Source of the DNA: Zygnema circumcarinatum
Lineage: Eukaryota; Streptophyta; Zygnematophyceae; Zygnematales; Zygnemataceae
NCBI GenBank assembly: GCA_037447605.1
Contig: CM074810.1
Span: forward strand, 1,192,787-1,256,786
DNA: 64,000 bases
Direction: 5' to 3'
The stretch's first letter is position 1. Every line of letters starts with the position of its first letter. A model generated the notes under the pieces. The model was not told where the DNA came from. It saw only the letters and a list, made by a program, of their open reading frames with translations, and did no database searches. Below are positions 41,862 to 53,300 of this stretch, in pieces. The position numbers and the translations under genes were made by a program.

Positions 41862-42749
41862 ATGGCTGACTGGATGTTCGTGCAGAAGACGCTTGTCGCC
41901 AATAGCATCAATATCACATACTACGAGAGCGTGCCGCCCCCGCAGCTAGCCATGTCCCCGGGCTTCGCCGGCCTTCCGATCCTCGTCTTTCTACACGCCA
42001 TGTGGCTAAGTGGCTCCACCCTCATTGTTGCGACCAGCAACTTGACCAGCCACTACAGGGTAGTGCTCCCTGATGCCCGTGGCCATGGCTACTCCACGCC
42101 TATTCCTGCAGGAAGCTTCAGAATGAACAACTTAGTTGACGACGCCGTTGCTGTCATATCACACGTGTCACCTGACGGCCCCGTCTTGCTTATGGGAACC
42201 TCCATGGGAGCCGCCACTGCTGCCAGAGTTGCAAGACGTCACCCCTCCCTTATAAAGTCTGTCATCTTGGAAGAGCCGCCGTGGATTCGCTTTCCTGGAG
42301 AGGCTGTTCAGTGGTCTACTATAGACCCTGTAACGCACACTGAGATGCCTGATTATGTGCGTACCCTGAAGGCCCTATCGGATGAGGAGTTCAAGCTTTT
42401 GGATACTGCAGGCGTAGGGCTACCGCCCCTGGCGCTATCGAACTTGGCAGCATGGCGGCTGTTTGACGTGGACAACTGTGAAGGAACTTTGGCTTCAGTG
42501 GATACTGCAAACACGGTGGCCGTGCCAGGCATAAAGGTTAGGGCGCTCCTGCAGATAGGGGACTTGACGACGACAGGGTCTCAGATTAATGGTTCTAAGA
42601 TTCAGCCGGAGGTCGCCAAGTTCATAGTGAAGACATGGAAAGAAGGGCGACTCTCCTTCTACCCGGGAGGGAATCATTGCCTGCACGAAGCACCCACGGC
42701 AGAGGCGTGGCAGGAGGAGGTGTTGGCGTTCTTCGGTCCAGGAGAGTAA
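41862..42749 (+). CDS. alpha/beta hydrolase fold protein, 295 aa, intronless
   Basis: Predicted serine hydrolase or esterase; the substrate is unknown. It runs from an ATG in the context gccATGgct to TAA with no intron. The features are an oxyanion-side strand (LPILVFLHAMWLSG), the VLPDARGHGYS motif before helix A, the nucleophile elbow GTSMGA with Ser114, a candidate acid in LLQIGDLTTTG and a candidate catalytic His near residue 272 or 275 (GGNHCLHEAP). The length is normal for a single-domain hydrolase. No signal peptide is obvious, so it is probably cytosolic. It is the only complete single-exon gene here among intron-rich neighbours, which fits retroposition or acquisition from bacteria, but neither is shown. 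Confidence 0.87.
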   Translation: MADWMFVQKTLVANSINITYYESVPPPQLAMSPGFAGLPILVFLHAMWLSGSTLIVATSNLTSHYRVVLPDARGHGYSTPIPAGSFRMNNLVDDAVAVISHVSPDGPVLLMGTSMGAATAARVARRHPSLIKSVILEEPPWIRFPGEAVQWSTIDPVTHTEMPDYVRTLKALSDEEFKLLDTAGVGLPPLALSNLAAWRLFDVDNCEGTLASVDTANTVAVPGIKVRALLQIGDLTTTGSQINGSKIQPEVAKFIVKTWKEGRLSFYPGGNHCLHEAPTAEAWQEEVLAFFGPGE

Positions 42750-43963
42750 GGGAAGCTTCTTAGGCGTAGGATACTCTTTTCCTTTTTCAAATCGTAGGTG
42801 ACCTTTTACCTGTAGGAGCAAGAGCAATATTTGTACAGTTCGAAAAAAAATATTTTTTCTACGTTTGCATTGGCTAAGCGGACTGCAATGAGGAGTGTAT
42901 AGAGTCTTTTCTGTCAGTTATGTGAGTGGTGTTCTTCAGTTGGTCGGAGCAGTAGCTGCTAGTGTTCCATAATGCGCTGTTTAATCGTTACGCATTGTTT
43001 GGTAACGTTGAAATTGTCAAAATAGGCGGTCAGGACTGTCCGAATGAACCAGAAAATCGCGTGCAGCAGCAGCCCCCTCCGAACATTCTGTACATGTATG
43101 TGAGTGTGAGCATTTCTGCGAGCAATCATCGCTGTGCGCAGTTTTTTGAGCAGCAGAAACCTGAACATCTTGTAGTCTAATTTTCAGCAAATGAAAATTG
43201 TTAAGTTTATGATTTTGTCATTTCCTTTGGAAGGAGAGTCGTGTAAGTGTGCTAAGGACATGTGTTTGCGTGACATCACTTATTGAGATGTGTGGTTTAT
43301 TGGCACATAACTCTTCAACCTGTGAAACGTCGTCCTTTCTGCATGGTGTTAACTGCCATGAATAGCATATGGTGTGGTATGGAATAGCACGGCAAACCAT
43401 CACAAATGCATGAAAAGGAAACACGAAAACTTGAAAGCATGAAAGCCGAAACTGACATGGAGATCTAACCAGGAAGCGAGAGAAAGCACATCAGACGTAT
43501 TACTGCCTGTCCTGCACATGGAGCCAGTTGCAGCACACAGGAAAGTGGGTGCACATTTTATACATTACCAACGATAGAGTCATAGCACAGAGGTTAAGCT
43601 AAATAGGAAATTATACGTTTTCGACTGAGTATCCTGCTGCCTATCAAAGTTTGACTAACTAATCTGATGACTACAACAGCCGGATGTATAGATTACATTC
43701 GGACAATGCTACGTCTTTTTCATGATCAAAATATCTTTCGTTGCAGTGTTGCATGAAACCCCTCGAAGACTGTCAACCTAGTAATGCCACACACAACTGA
43801 CACAAGTACAGTGAGATAGGGGGCGTAGGAATCTGACAGCTATCACTCCCACTGCAAGAGAGCTGCAGACACAGACAGGGTCCATAAGAAAGAGAGCCTG
43901 AACTCACCAAATCTTCCTGAATACACAAAGCATACTTCAGCCATATGTATGGTATGGCAAAAG
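42750..43963. other. intergenic, no gene recognised
   Basis: 3' flank of the hydrolase facing the 3' end of the minus-strand gene. Only short chance frames were seen. Confidence 0.5.
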
Positions 43964-46900
43964 TCAGCGAAAGGAGGGGGTTCCACTTCCCCAGATGGAG
44001 CGGATGCTCGGCTTGGTTGGCGTTACAGAGCGTCTTCCTGAACCCCAGGCAGTGCGCGTTATTCGTCCTGGAGGAGGGGTTTGAGATCGAGCCTTATCTG
44101 CCCTGAAGACTGCTTTCTCCTCATTCAACTGACCTCCAAAATCCAACGGCACTGCCATCAACCCTACTTCACTTCTTGCTTCCCCTACACTCTGTACCTT
44201 GATTCCCCTCTCTTCTGCTTGGAGCTCCTTCCCTCCCTCCTCCAATTCTTGACCTTTCAGCTGCATCTTTTCCGGAGCAGCTCCCTCCTCGTTCAGTGCT
44301 ACTGGCAAGTCAGCTCCCACTACCACCGCGGTAGCTGTTGAAGAGAACCCCCCTTCTTCTCCAGCAACATTATGACTAGGACTTCCTCCGACTTTGATGC
44401 CAATTTGTTGAGAGTCTTCCTCCAATCTTGAAGCAGGGACCAAGAATGCTTTGAAAGACCGGCGAGGTTTGCCACCTTCGTCTTCCGTATCGCTGGCCAA
44501 CCACAGGGCTGGAAGCTTGGTGCGAACAGGGGTCTGATTGGACACCTTTGACTGTGGGAATTTTTGCTGAATTTGCTGGACACCTGCATTCTCCTTGTCT
44601 AATGCTGCACTTGGAACAGGAGATGTACACCCCTGCTCACCTGTCTGCAACTGCCCATAGTTTCTAAGAGCCAACTCCTGGGTTTTGCGGTAAAGAAAAG
44701 CATCTGCCAAGTGGACTTTACTGGAATTTGGCTGAATACGTTGTGGCATGAGTGTTCCAAGACCATTCCTGCTCTGAACTGTGGCTCGATTGCGGCGAAA
44801 CTGTCGGTCCTGCCTCTCCATCAGTCTGGGAGAGCTCATACGAGAGGGAGATGAAGGTCTATAGTAAACGTCTTGGGACTCTTTGGGAGTCTCCGAGGTT
44901 GCTCGTCCAACGCGGGTCTCCATAGGTTCGAACCCACTTGTTTTGCTCTGACTGTAGAATCTCGTTGTAGATGAAGAATCGACAAGTGTTTCGCCATTCC
45001 CGTATAAGACTTCTTCCTTGGCAGTCATTTCAGGGTTCAGAATCGCAGATACCTGCCTTCTATGTCCAGTTCGATCGGAAAACCCTACACTAGTTGGGAC
45101 GGTGAGAGTTGATTCTTTTGCGAAACTCTTGTGGGAGCGAAACATATGTCCAGTGACCAGTTTCATTCTTTCAGCTTCTTGAGCAATGAGTGAAGACTCC
45201 AACCTCTTGCTAGTAGAGCGAGCTTCACCGGCAATCTCAATAGGGGAAAATCTCTTCCCCTCTTTCATGGCTCCATCTCGTTCTGCCGAACCCACCACTT
45301 CTCTCGTGACTTTTTTCTCTGTTGGTTTTGATTCCTTGGAGGGAACTGGACTTCCCTGGGCTGAATGTGAAGGAGAAGGTGGCCGGGAGGTAGAACTTTT
45401 TCTTTCACTCTCAGGATAAATAGTCGTTTTCAGTGAAGCCGACCTCTCTATCCCCGCACCTGAGAGCCGCCGCATGTGGCTCTGGAAAAAACAGGCAACA
45501 AGGGAGGAGGGTTTTCAGAGGATTAGTCAAAGGGACAGGAGAGGAGTGTCTTCACATATACAAAAAAAAAAAAAAAAAAAAACCTCGTCGTCGCAAGCAG
45601 ACAATGACTAACGACCAGTTATTTAACCTCTGAACTGATATTCCCCATTCAAACGAAAGGACCTGCTCCGTGATATGTGAAGCCGGTAGAAATTACCTCC
45701 CAAGAAATAACTATGACACTATTTGGAAGTATTTATATCATACATAGCATCTTCTTTGGCCGCAGTTTGAGATTCTCTCCATTTGCTTCAGAGAGTTAGT
45801 GACTGCAACAACTATTATATACTATACTATATACACTATATATTATATACTATATGGTCAGCTATATTCAACTTACTCGTGCCAGAGACTCCACAGCTGT
45901 TCTTAAGGAGAGCGCCATTTGCGCTGCCCGGTCGAGCTCCACCCTTCCCTCCCTCCACTGCCTTTCAAGGGCTTCCCTTTCCACAAGGAGAGAGTTTCGC
46001 TGTGCCTTTAACGTCTTCGACTCCTCGTCAATTGTGCCGCCACCTGCACTTAAGATCCGGCCAGAATTCTTTTGGCAATTCACATCAGAAGCAGCTTGGC
46101 TCTCTTCAGGCAGAGGGCACATGCGATCAGTGAAAGCTTTGTTCAGAGCATCATCTCCCTCTTGGAAATGTTCCACTCGCACATTTGCCCCCCCCTGCTG
46201 CTGCTGACCCCATACAAGCTTTTCCTCCTCTTCTGAACAATCCTGGTCGCTAGTTTCCTCCTGCTGCTGGAGGGACAATAGTGGATACAGCTTCACTTCC
46301 TCGCCTGCTGCAACATTCCATAACTTTCGAACAGGACTCCTTGAACCTCTCCATGATCCCCCTTCCCTTACTTCCTTTTTACTGTCAAAAGCAGGCTCTG
46401 AAGCTGCAGCTCCGTCATGACGTCTCCTATCTGGCGATGAAGGATGACTGGAAGGGCCCATGCTCAGAGGACTTCCAAAACCTTCACTTAGTAGCACAGT
46501 ATCCGTCCTCGCTTCTCGCGATCTCATCGTTGTCTCCGCTTCATCATACTTCTCAGACACAGAAAAATGAGACTCTTTTCCTGGAGATGCACTTGGTAAC
46601 CGTGATCCTCCTTCACTCACACTAATATAAGGACCGAGACTTACGTAGCCTTCTGTGCTGAGCTCCTGGTGTTGGTCCTTCATTCCCTTCATCTCCTCCT
46701 TGTAGACAAGAGGTTGACTGCAAGTTGTCTGCGACAAGACCGAGTTGCTATTAGAAAGTTGGCTGGCGATTGACGCAATTTCTTGATTGGTCTCCATCAC
46801 TGGCATTCCGTCTGCTCCCCTAATGGCCCATTCCCAGAGAAGTGACTTTCTTTGGGCTTCGAGTTCTGGATTTTCCTCCTCTACAGCACCATTTGGAAGA

Positions 46901-47604
46901 ATCTCGCTTAGTTTCTCCAACTGTCCTTGTTCTGTGCCTATTTGCGTCGCAGGCTTGTCCTGCTGCGATGCCTTTACTATTGGCATTGCATCAATGGAAA
47001 ACTCCCTATGTTTAATGTTCAAGCTTTCTAAATATGCAACACCTTCAGTAGCCACTGCAGGACTGTTTTCAACTAGCTTATCCTGCTCAGTTTTCAAAGA
47101 CTCTTTCCTCTGCCCAGGCTTCTCATCATCTGTTGACTTAATCATGCTTGGTATCTCTGGCTTATGCGTTTCAACCCAATCATTATCGTCTGGCCTGTCT
47201 TCACCAGGTAATCGTCGAATTTCCACACTCTGCTTAGCCTTTGATTCATCCCATCCCATCATCTTTTGCAGAGCTGACGTAGTGTGCTGCCCTCCGTCAC
47301 TAAAACCTGCCTGGCAGAGAGAAACTTCAATGTCTTCACTTTCGTCACTTGTAAACAAGTCACCCTCTGTATCAGGGCCCCATTCGTCTCTGTCGTAGTG
47401 GGCGGCGTTAATCTTGAAGGACATCTCTGCTGTCGTCCCGGCCGTCTTCCAATTTTCCTCGACCCATACCTCTGTTAGATCAGCCAGCGAGGAAGAAATT
47501 TCAGATTCATGAAGTAATGTGATTAAGCTAACTTTTTTTCTCAGAGGACCTGCTGCAATAGTATTTTCTTTAAATTTGGTATTAGCGGAAAACCTAGTCA
47601 GCAT
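43964..47604 (-). CDS. large disordered protein of unknown function, about 1081 aa, two exons
   Basis: Exon 1 is 47604-45877, from ATG to a gtaagt donor. Exon 2 is 45481-43964, following the acceptor ttttttccag and ending in TGA. Both sides are phase 0, joining ...AVESLAR to SHMRRLSG... The N-terminal part is acidic (WGPDTEGDLFTSDESEDIEV). The middle is Ser/Glu/Gln-rich. The exon 1 end is a short coiled coil (RNSLLVEREALERQWREGR, then LDRAAQMALSLRTAVESL). The exon 2 part is rich in Ser, Pro and Arg (YYRPSSPSRMSSPRLMERQ). It ends with a duplicated WGSG motif (RTAWGSGRRSVTP and SIWGSGTPSFR). I recognise no family. The exon structure is convincing and the function is open; a scaffold or cytoskeleton-linked role is only a guess. 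Confidence 0.72.
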
Positions 47605-47810
47605 TCAGAAGCAAGGATACAGGATCCCCGCCGATTGGCGAGATAAGTAATTCCATAGATGACGTGAGAACATGTGTTTTGTATGTCAAGCTTGAATGTG
47701 TTCTCTTCTGTCACAACGTTCTCACCTTGCATGTCCGCCTTGTCCAGATTTAAGGTTCAGAAGAGGACGGGAAGACGGATTCTGTTCGAGAGAGGGCTGG
47801 GGGCGACGGC

Positions 47811-47983
47811 GTGGAGGAGGGAGAGGGAGAGGGAGAGGGAGGGAGCGAGGGAGAGGGAGAGGGAGAGGGAGAGGGAGAGGGAGAGGGAGANNNNNNNNNN
47901 GGAGAGGGAGAGGGAGAGGGAGAGGGAGAGGGAGAGGGAGGGGGAGGGGGCGAGGGAGAGGGAGAGGGAGAGGGAGAGGAGAG
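47811..47983. repeat. (ggagag)n microsatellite with embedded gap
   Basis: About 170 bp of ggagag/gggaga repeats, interrupted by 10 N at 47891-47900. This probably marks an assembler failure inside the repeat, so the true length is unknown. Confidence 0.95.
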
Positions 47984-48896
47984 GAGAGTCGCCGTTGGCG
48001 CTGCGGCCCACAAGGCTATTGACCGTTGGCAGAATTCAAAACTTCAAACTGCAGCAAGCGTGAGGATTCCATAATAACGATTTTTGGAATTCCGGGAATT
48101 CCTCCATTGTGGAGCATTGTCCAATAGCAGCTCGCGACGCTAGCAATTCTGCCCACGTGGCGAGTTTCCATTGGACGAACTATGCAGGATTTTCTTGTGA
48201 TTCGTACAACCGAACATGGAACTGTAAAAAAATGTTTTACGGGAATGGTGTCAATAACTGTACGGATGGAGTCACACGCGCCAAGTGTTAGGGAGTTCTG
48301 AACCCCTAGGCGTTTCATCGTATGGACTATAATGATGTTGATCATGTTGTTGTTGGCGGCTGGGTTTTAGGAAGGAACTGTGTAGGGTAACAGAATTCTG
48401 AGATTTTGATAACTGGAGCCTTGAGGGAAAAGTATAGGATGCTTATGCTCCAGGTTTGCTTTGGAGTAAAGATCCAAATGTGTTGTGTATTGAGTGCTGG
48501 TATGAAGTATTGGATGATTGAGCTTGTCTAACATGTCTAAGAAAGGGTATTCCTCCAGAGAGGAAACATAAAAAGTTGAGAAGGAAGAAGGACTCGGTCC
48601 AACAGGATTCGCAACGATCTATTACTGCATAGGCGTTTTTGTGGAGGGTTGGAGCCTTCCATGGAAGGCCACAAAGGGAGCATTCCACAACCATTGGATT
48701 GGGAGCCAAACAACAACTGGATGGCAATGAAGTGATTGGACGTCTAGCAATTTCCAACCATTGAACCCAATGGTTCCGGCCATTGGCAGTGGTTGGCTGG
48801 GTCGCGAATCAATGGACGTTCATGTACATTCGATGGCATGGCCATCGCGAGACCATTGCCACATTTTCTCCTCATAGAAATATTTTTGACATGAAA

Positions 48897-49150
48897 GGGG
48901 AAAAATGGCATTTAACTCACGATGGCGAGGCCATCATTTTACATGGACAAAAGCAGCACGGGGAACCACGAGGAGCACATGAAAGCCAACGCTAATAAGA
49001 GAACTAGAATTCGTTTGGAGTCAATACGCAATACGCTTCTATCTTTTGTCCTTAGGTCCTTTGCGACCAGTCCCTCGTGGTTCCACATGCTGCTTTTGTT
49101 CATGTACATTTGTTGGCCTCGCCATCGTGAGTTCAATGACATTTTTCCCC
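48897..49150. mobile_element. 254-bp palindromic MITE-like element (repeat family copies c and d)
   Basis: The left end reads ggggaaaaatggcatttaac, then tcacgatggcgaggcca. The right end is nearly its reverse complement (ggcctcgccatcgtgagt, then tcaatgacatttttcccc). Homology extends inward through the acatggacaaaagcagca and aaccacgagg blocks, giving arms of about 100 bp around a short centre. No clear target-site duplication was seen. A further inverted partial copy lies just left at 48815-48870. Confidence 0.75.
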
Positions 49151-49824
49151 CGGGTTTTTTTTTTTTTTTTAATCCTATGGCGTCGTCGACTCGTCGTAAC
49201 TGATGGGAGATGTAGTTCGCACGTGGAAACGGCTTGTTGCATGGAACTTGTGTTCGTACAATACGGGGGTACGGTGTCGTTCAGTGTAACGCTACAGTTG
49301 CAGTAAAGCTGGTTATTGACAGGAACTCTGAAATGTAAGAAATCTGAGCACATAGAACCATATGAGTTCCTGTGACCCACCTTGAACCTGTCCTACCAAA
49401 TGCGATTCCCGCGGTACAAGATCAACTTCAAACTCTCCGATGATCGGCTCAGGATCAACTCAGCTTTTGGCAATTCCACCAGGGAGCTTACCCGCCTACT
49501 CGTGAACCCGTCCAGGAGCATCCCGTTGACCCCGGGTTCAGGGCGCTCCAGGCGGAGGTTCAGCGCGCCTGTCTGGAAGCCGCCATAGTAGCTTCCAGTG
49601 CCTGCCTGCATACGCTCCCGCCTGCCTGCCTCCCGCCCTCCGCGCACGCCTGTCAACCCTTGCAGGAGTAACTTTTTTTTCTTCAAGCAGCCGTTGCAGG
49701 ACTGTGAGCGCGAACATCTGCCGCAGCGACTCTGTCATATTGCCTTCTTTTTATGTCTGAGCCCATTCCCCCCACACTTCTGTTGGGAAAGTATTGTCCC
49801 ACAGCTCGGAAGAGGCGTAAACTG

Positions 49825-50015
49825 ACAGGCGTAGGTCACGCAGGCGGGGATGGGATAGGCCCGTCTCGGACGCCAAATCTAGGCAGAGATTGTCGGACTC
49901 GGTTCGAGCCTGTCAGATACTCTTGATATTCTATTTAGATATATTAAGGTCACTAGAGACTTGCATTACTGACGGCTACTGGTTGCTGGTCGCCTGGATC
50001 CGTGATTTTTAAAAA
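49825..50015 (-). repeat. dispersed repeat B, adjacent to the eIF5 start
   Basis: Reverse-strand counterpart of repeat A (41350-41540). It ends within about 30 bp of the eIF5 initiation codon, so the eIF5 leader or core promoter appears to lie in or next to repeat-derived sequence. Confidence 0.8.
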
Positions 50016-50041
50016 CCCTGAAAACCAATCCATTTTTCGCG

Positions 50042-52105
50042 ATGGCTGGTTTAGTGAACATTGGAGAGGACAACCAAAACGATGGCTTCTATCGTTACAA
50101 GATGCCCAAGCTGCAGACAAAGATTGAGGGTAGGGGAAATGGCATCAAAACAAACGTTGTGAACATGGTGGATGTCGCGAAGGCGTTAGCGCGCCCCCCG
50201 TCATATACTACGAAATTCTTCGGATGTGTCCTTGGAGCCCAGTCCAAGTTTGACGAGAAAACTGGAACATCCACTGTCAACGGTGCACATGATACATCAA
50301 AGCTTGTGCAGCTTCTGGAAGCGTTTATCAAAAAATATGTGCAGTGTTATGGTTGCGGGAACCCAGAGACGGAGATTGTTATCACCAAGACTCAGATGAT
50401 AACGCTGAAATGTGCGGCATGCGGTTTTTTGTCGGATGTCGACATGCGGGATAAGCTGACGACCTTCATTCTCAATAATCCGCCGGAACAGAAGAAAGCG
50501 AAGGGTGCGAAGCTGCGGAGAGCAGAGAAGGAACGATTGAAGGCTGGAGAGACTGCAGACGAGGAAGCAAAGTCGTCAAAGAAGCCGAGCAAGACAAAGG
50601 GGGAGGAGAGTGCAAAGAAGCCGCCAAGGAGGAAGGACGATAAAGAGAAGGCTCCATCACCGGATGCCAGTCAGAAAGATGACGACGAGGTGGCGGACGA
50701 TGATGACGTCGAATGGCAGACTGACACATCAGCCGCTGCAGCGGAGCAGCGCAGGTTGGAGCAGCTGTCAGCGGCGACGAGCGAGATGGTTATGCTGCAT
50801 GTTGATGAGCACCAGAATGGCAGTGCGAAGAACAAGTCTGGTAGGAAGGGAGGTGATGATGATGAGCCTGCTTCTCCTCCTGCGTCTCTCACGAGGGGAA
50901 GTGCAAGGAGTTCTGTTGAGGATCAGCAGGAAGACGAGGAAGACGAAGACGAAGAAGAGGAGGAAGAGGAGCTGAGTGAGCTTGAAAAGTTGGTATTTGA
51001 ATTGAAAGACTATGCAAAAACGCACAACTTGGCAGAAATCGCTGCATGTGTGCAAAGCAAAGGGAAGGCATCACAGATCCTAGTTGCTGCCCTATTTTTA
51101 GCTCTCTTTGACGGCGTTGGGAGGGGACTTTCTAAAGAGGTTGACAAGAAGAAAACGCTGTTGAAGAAAGTTTTGCCTGATGAAGATGCGCAGCTGCGGT
51201 TTCTTGAAGCGCTAGAATTGTATTGTGGAGTGACAAAGCCTGACGCCATCAAGGAGACTGCACTGGTTTTGAAGGTAAGTTGTTGTGACATTGATTAGAT
51301 CAGTAGGATAGCAGTGCTGTTGATGAGAGGCATGTTTGCTACTGAACAACCGTCTTGAAGAGATTAATAGGTTGCACAACTATCGATGTAGCCGACGGCT
51401 GTTGTGGGTTTGCTGCTCACTGGATTGGTCATCGTCGATTAAGCTGACGATTGTGAGAGGACTACGCTGGGGTGACACTTCTCAAGTGCTCACTGTAACA
51501 TACTGTCAATGCATGTCAACAGGCTTGGACTGTTGTTGCATTCTATTCTCCCGTGTTTACTGTCCTAACTGCTTGTCTAGAATCTTAGGTTTCCAGCTTC
51601 CCATGTCTGGCTGAAAGGTGCTCGATTTTGTAGGCGATTTTGAATAATCATATTATTTATAAGATCTTTGTACCATTTCTTCTAATGAGGTTGCGTCCTT
51701 TCCCTCATCATTCTGGAATCTTTGCTGATTTCGATATTATATTTTACTTGGCCTTGTTATTCCAATGGCTACAGAAAAAAAAAGGCTTGTTGATTCCTTT
51801 TTTTTCCTGAATTCACACCTCTGCCCCTTGAGGTTATGCAAGAGTGATCATTCCAATGCCACATCTCCTTGTTTTCAAGTTGTCCGTGAACAGTTATTCA
51901 AACCCGTTCTGATATTGCGCTGATGTCTCAGGTGCTTTATGACAATGATATTGTGGAGGAAGATCAGATATTCACATGGTTTTCTCGCAAGAGTGGAATC
52001 GCGGAGCTTGGAATCGATGCAAAGGCAGTGGCGTCAGTGCGCAAGGAGGCCGCTCCTCTCGTGAAGTGGTTGCAAGAGGCTGAGGCTGAGTCAGAGGAGG
52101 AGTGA
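50042..52105 (+). CDS. EIF5: translation initiation factor eIF5, 468 aa, two exons
   Basis: GTPase-activating factor for eIF2 in start-codon selection. Exons are 50042-51274 and 51932-52105, both phase 0. The N-terminal domain has NQNDGFYRYKMPKLQTKIEG (the conserved Arg needed for GAP activity lies in FYRYKMP). A C-x2-C...C-x2-C zinc ribbon follows (CYGCGNPETEIV and LKCAACGF). A charged low-complexity linker with a Glu/Asp run at about residues 295-310 leads to the HEAT-type W2 domain (IAACVQSKGKASQILVAALF). This ends in the acidic-aromatic boxes DIVEEDQIFTWF and APLVKWLQEAEAESEEE. The linker is long and acidic, as in plant eIF5. Confidence 0.98.
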
Positions 52106-52958
52106 GGCGGAGCTATTAGGAGACTGGCAGGGAAGTTGAACGTGTGACTATGACTAGGAGAGTCACTTTGGAGATGTGAAAACGTTGCAGTTGGTCTCTC
52201 ATCAGACATGGTAGAGGTGGAGCTTGGTCTGGAGGCCTTCAAACTGTCTTGCGAATGTCAAGTCAACTTGTTGCTTTCTAAGAGCCATGCGGCAGAAATT
52301 TCAATGCATTGTGTCGGATGCTGAGTTTGACTGCTGTGCAGGGATATGGTGGGTGGGATGGAGGGAGGGTGGGAGGGAGGGAGGGACATACAACCCTTCA
52401 ACCTCGTTTGTATCTACTGGGAATGGAAGGGCCCTGCAACTGCTGCTCTGGGGAGTTCTGTTTCATTTGTGTGTATGCATTTTCAAAATTCTCTCGTGTT
52501 CGAATTCGCGCATGCAAACCACCAGTCATCCAGTTTACTGAAACTGATGTGTCATGTATCTTAACGACTGTTCATTTTCTTATTTGTCTTTTGTACTGTT
52601 AATGTTCAATGATAGCGTACCTCACCGACGCAAGTAAATGTTGTCAACTTGCTTTCCTTAGGTGAGAATTGCCTTTTGAACGTTTTCCCAAAAGTAGAAC
52701 ACTGCGTTGTGAGAGTTGTGCGCACACGGTATTTTGGGTATGAGTTGTGTTCTGCCGTCTAAAGATATACTCCTGACTTGAATCTTATCATACACTGCGA
52801 GACGAAATCTAAAGATATTTTGTGCATTTGAAGTTAACGATACACCGCGATACGACTCTTTTAGTATACGGTACACTGCCCCTTTGAATTGTAGGATACA
52901 CCGTTATACGACATCTCAGGATCTCATCTCAGGATAAGCGGCTTATTTGAAGACTACT

Positions 52959-53145
52959 GGGGAAAATGGCATTGAACTCACGATGGCGAGGCCATCAAAT
53001 GAACATGGACAAAAGCAGCACGTGGAACCACGAGGGACGGGTCGCAAAGGACTTAACCACAAAAGGAAAAAGCTAGGAGCAGAAAACTATGCCTAGACTC
53101 AACAACGCAGGCCTCCCTAGAAGCAGCAGCGAAGGTCACCGATGT
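52959..53145 (+). repeat. dispersed palindromic repeat family, copy e
   Basis: Starts gggg-aaaatggcattgaactc, then the perfect hairpin gatggcgaggccatc, acatggacaaaagcagcacg, aaccacgagg and gtcgcaaaggactta. It matches 48897-48985, the reverse of 49045-49150, and 4000-4170. Confidence 0.85.
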
Positions 53146-53194
53146 TTGAGAATATTGTGTGATAGGAAATCTAAGAATACACTCAATGCTCATT

Positions 53195-53300
53195 CTCTAT
53201 AGGAGGAGAGAAATGCCATTGAACTCACGATGGCGATGCACCAAACGTACATGGACAAACACCAAGGTGGAACACGAAGGACCTAAGACTGAAGATTTGA
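53195..53300 (+). repeat. dispersed palindromic repeat family, copy f (truncated)
   Basis: Reads gccattgaactcacgatgg, then gatgcaccaaacgtacatgg, acaaacaccaaggtgg and aaggacctaag. The second arm of the gatggc hairpin is mutated. Confidence 0.7.

Larger units (their letters stand above)
47605..50041. other. repeat-rich intergenic region between divergent genes
   Basis: Contains a ggagag-type microsatellite with a 10-N gap, the palindromic repeat copies at 48815-49150 and dispersed repeat B at 49825-50015. Short Cys-containing frames at 48190-48290 and 49200-49306 do not form a supported gene. Confidence 0.5.

Noticed and set aside
44925-44945. ggttcgaaccc resembling a tRNA T-loop
   Set aside because: It lies inside a well-supported minus-strand coding exon, and no acceptor, D or anticodon stems surround it.
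48190-49590. Possible Cys-rich secreted gene (short frames at 48190-48290, 49200-49306 and 49382-49588 on +, and overlapping frames on -)
   Set aside because: Frames look partly protein-like on both strands, but no pair of donor and acceptor sites joins them without stops, and no family is recognised.
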